NCBI GenBank assembly: GCA_011389885.1
Contig: JAABTK010000030.1
Span: forward strand, 1 to 47,819
Direction: 5' to 3'
DNA: 47,819 nucleotides
Origin: Gammaproteobacteria bacterium
Lineage (GTDB): Bacteria; Pseudomonadota; Gammaproteobacteria; Chromatiales; Chromatiaceae
The position numbers and the translations under genes are program-made. The notes under the pieces are model-generated. The model did no database searches, had not been told where the DNA came from, and was given only the letters and a program-made list of their open reading frames with translations. Shown piece by piece: positions 46,926-47,819 of the stretch; the first letter of the stretch is position 1; each line of letters begins with the position of its first letter.

Positions 46926-46957
46926 AAGGGGTCAGTACCTGAGGTATCCCCACGAAT
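46926..46957. repeat. Inner terminal inverted repeat of the right IS10-like element
   Basis: AAGGGGTCAGTACCTGAGGT followed by ATCCCCACGAAT; the inverted partner is 45425-45455. The transposase stop codon begins in the last base, so this is the downstream end of the element. Confidence 0.85.
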
Positions 46958-47819
46958 TAGCTCCCAGCAGCACAGGGCTCACCCCCGTTTATCTCTCTGA
47001 AATAGCGCCCCAAATCCAGGACATCACGCTTCAACTCGCCAGCGGGCAACTTGAGATCCGAGAACATATTTGCGATGCGTCCTAGAAATACGGTGGATAA
47101 AACCCGGCTTGAGGTCTTCGTGTTGACGATAAAATCCCGATAGATGCCGAGTCGCTCCATCGCCGAACCGAGGAGCCAGTTGGCCAAGTTGGTCAGATGA
47201 GCAATCAGCAGCAGGTTAGCGATTCTATCGCCGGAGCGAGAATAGCTCGCCTCCAGCCCCGCACCGAAGGGCATGCTCTTGCTGTCGCGAAAAGCCTCTT
47301 CGATTTGCATGCGCAAGCGGTAGTAGGCGACGATTTGGGCCGCGCTGCAACGTGAGAGCGATGGCGAATGCACCAGCAGCCAAGGGGATCGTTCTCGCTT
47401 GGCGTTCTTGGTGCTGCGGCGAGAGCGCGCCTTATCGCCGGCGCGGGTCTTTTTATGGCGGCCTTTGGGCTTGCGCTTGTATAGCACCAATTCCGCCGTT
47501 AGGGGGTTACTGCGCACCCAGCGGACGGCGCCCAAGCGTTTGGGCGTGCCCGTCGCCTGCGCAAAGAGCCCGGTCGCGGGTTCCCACAGCTCCCGCTCGG
47601 CCTCGGCAAAAGCAACATAGTCGCGGTTGAGGATGCGCCCGATCCAATGGAACCGCAACTTCGAACACTTGCGATAGAAGGGGACGCGAAAACCTGAATC
47701 GGCGATGATGATAGGCTCCGCGCTGGTCGGCAGCAGGGCCTTGAGCCGCTCCAGAAAGCGATTTTCGACCTTCCGGCTGCCGTATAGCGATTGCGGATGA
47801 ACCTCTTCATACAGCACCA
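46957..47819 (-). mobile_element. IS10-like insertion sequence (IS4 family), transposase C-terminal part; runs off the window
   Basis: About 286 residues are visible; the first roughly 120 residues of the transposase lie beyond the window. The frame is open to the last base. IIADSGFRVPFYRKCSKLRF carries the second catalytic Asp, and YYRLRMQIEEAFRDSKS holds the YREK motif with the catalytic Glu (Y-2-R-3-E-6-K). LYEEVHPQS and KRLGAVRWVRSNPL are as in IS10 transposase. No internal stop is seen, so this copy may be functional. It points in the same direction as the left remnant. Confidence 0.93.

Overview
The window comes from a GC-rich gammaproteobacterium that oxidises sulfide, most like the purple-sulfur or chemolithotrophic Chromatiales/Ectothiorhodospiraceae group. 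This is inferred from four things: the rRNA and SRP RNA sequences, the dnaX-ybaB-recR order, a complete flavocytochrome c sulfide dehydrogenase (FccAB), and many c-type cytochromes. No taxonomic search was possible. Most of the window is ordinary chromosome, but it has unusually many intergenic repeats.

Layout. 1-1.26 kb: end of an rRNA operon (23S 3' part, 5S, terminator). 1.7-8.9 kb: thiS, a Met-rich Spy/CpxP-like periplasmic protein, a CBS-PAS-GGDEF-EAL protein for cyclic di-GMP, a cytochrome c', gmk, the 4.5S SRP RNA and a large protein with a PilZ-like C-terminus. 9.1-12.5 kb: dnaX, ybaB, recR and a HIT hydrolase, followed by a 77-bp tandem repeat. 13-17.2 kb: an OmpA/TSP3 protein, a UMF1-type MFS transporter, gluQRS and a family 2 glycosyltransferase. 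17.9-21 kb: an orphan KS-AT polyketide-synthase-like protein between repeat-filled gaps. 21.4-25.5 kb: a DUF302 protein, a 31-residue membrane peptide, a secreted unknown, a response regulator-kinase hybrid and an SDR dehydrogenase. 25.7-30.8 kb: respiratory/sulfur block (diheme cytochrome; then a leftward group of NapC-like tetraheme cytochrome, ankyrin protein, FccA and FccB). 31.2-38.99 kb: a beta-propeller protein, an unknown acidic protein, argH, an AlgZ/AlgR two-component pair, and an ExbB-ExbD-TonB operon. 40.1-44.99 kb: a DUF1249 protein, a thioredoxin, argG, a bacterial voltage-gated sodium channel, HicBA and an ankyrin-like protein. 45-47.8 kb: an accessory island.

How the genes work together. 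FccB would oxidise sulfide at its flavin and pass electrons to the diheme FccA. The adjacent NapC-like cytochrome and the divergent diheme cytochrome are plausible partners linking FccA to the membrane chain. ExbB, ExbD and TonB form one translationally coupled operon for energised outer-membrane uptake. ArgH and ArgG carry out the last two steps of arginine synthesis from two separate loci. CBS-GGDEF-EAL, PilZ-like, AlgZR and the hybrid kinase point to considerable signalling capacity.

Most unusual features. (1) An AT-rich gene (45542-46798) lies between the 5' remnant of one IS10-like element and the 3' end of a second copy, and the two IS ends form a roughly 31-bp inverted repeat. Its product has an early His-rich GHASM motif and a later NCAG motif, which suggests a circularly permuted papain-like enzyme, possibly a toxin or effector. 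(2) Several intergenic repeat families: a mosaic element of up to about 250 bp in at least six places, a 77-bp tandem repeat with a solitary copy 30 kb away, a perfect heptamer-phase array, a nonamer array, and three copies of one palindrome. (3) A NapC-like cytochrome and an ankyrin protein in the sulfide dehydrogenase gene group. (4) An orphan KS-AT gene with no visible ACP, KR or phosphopantetheinyl transferase.
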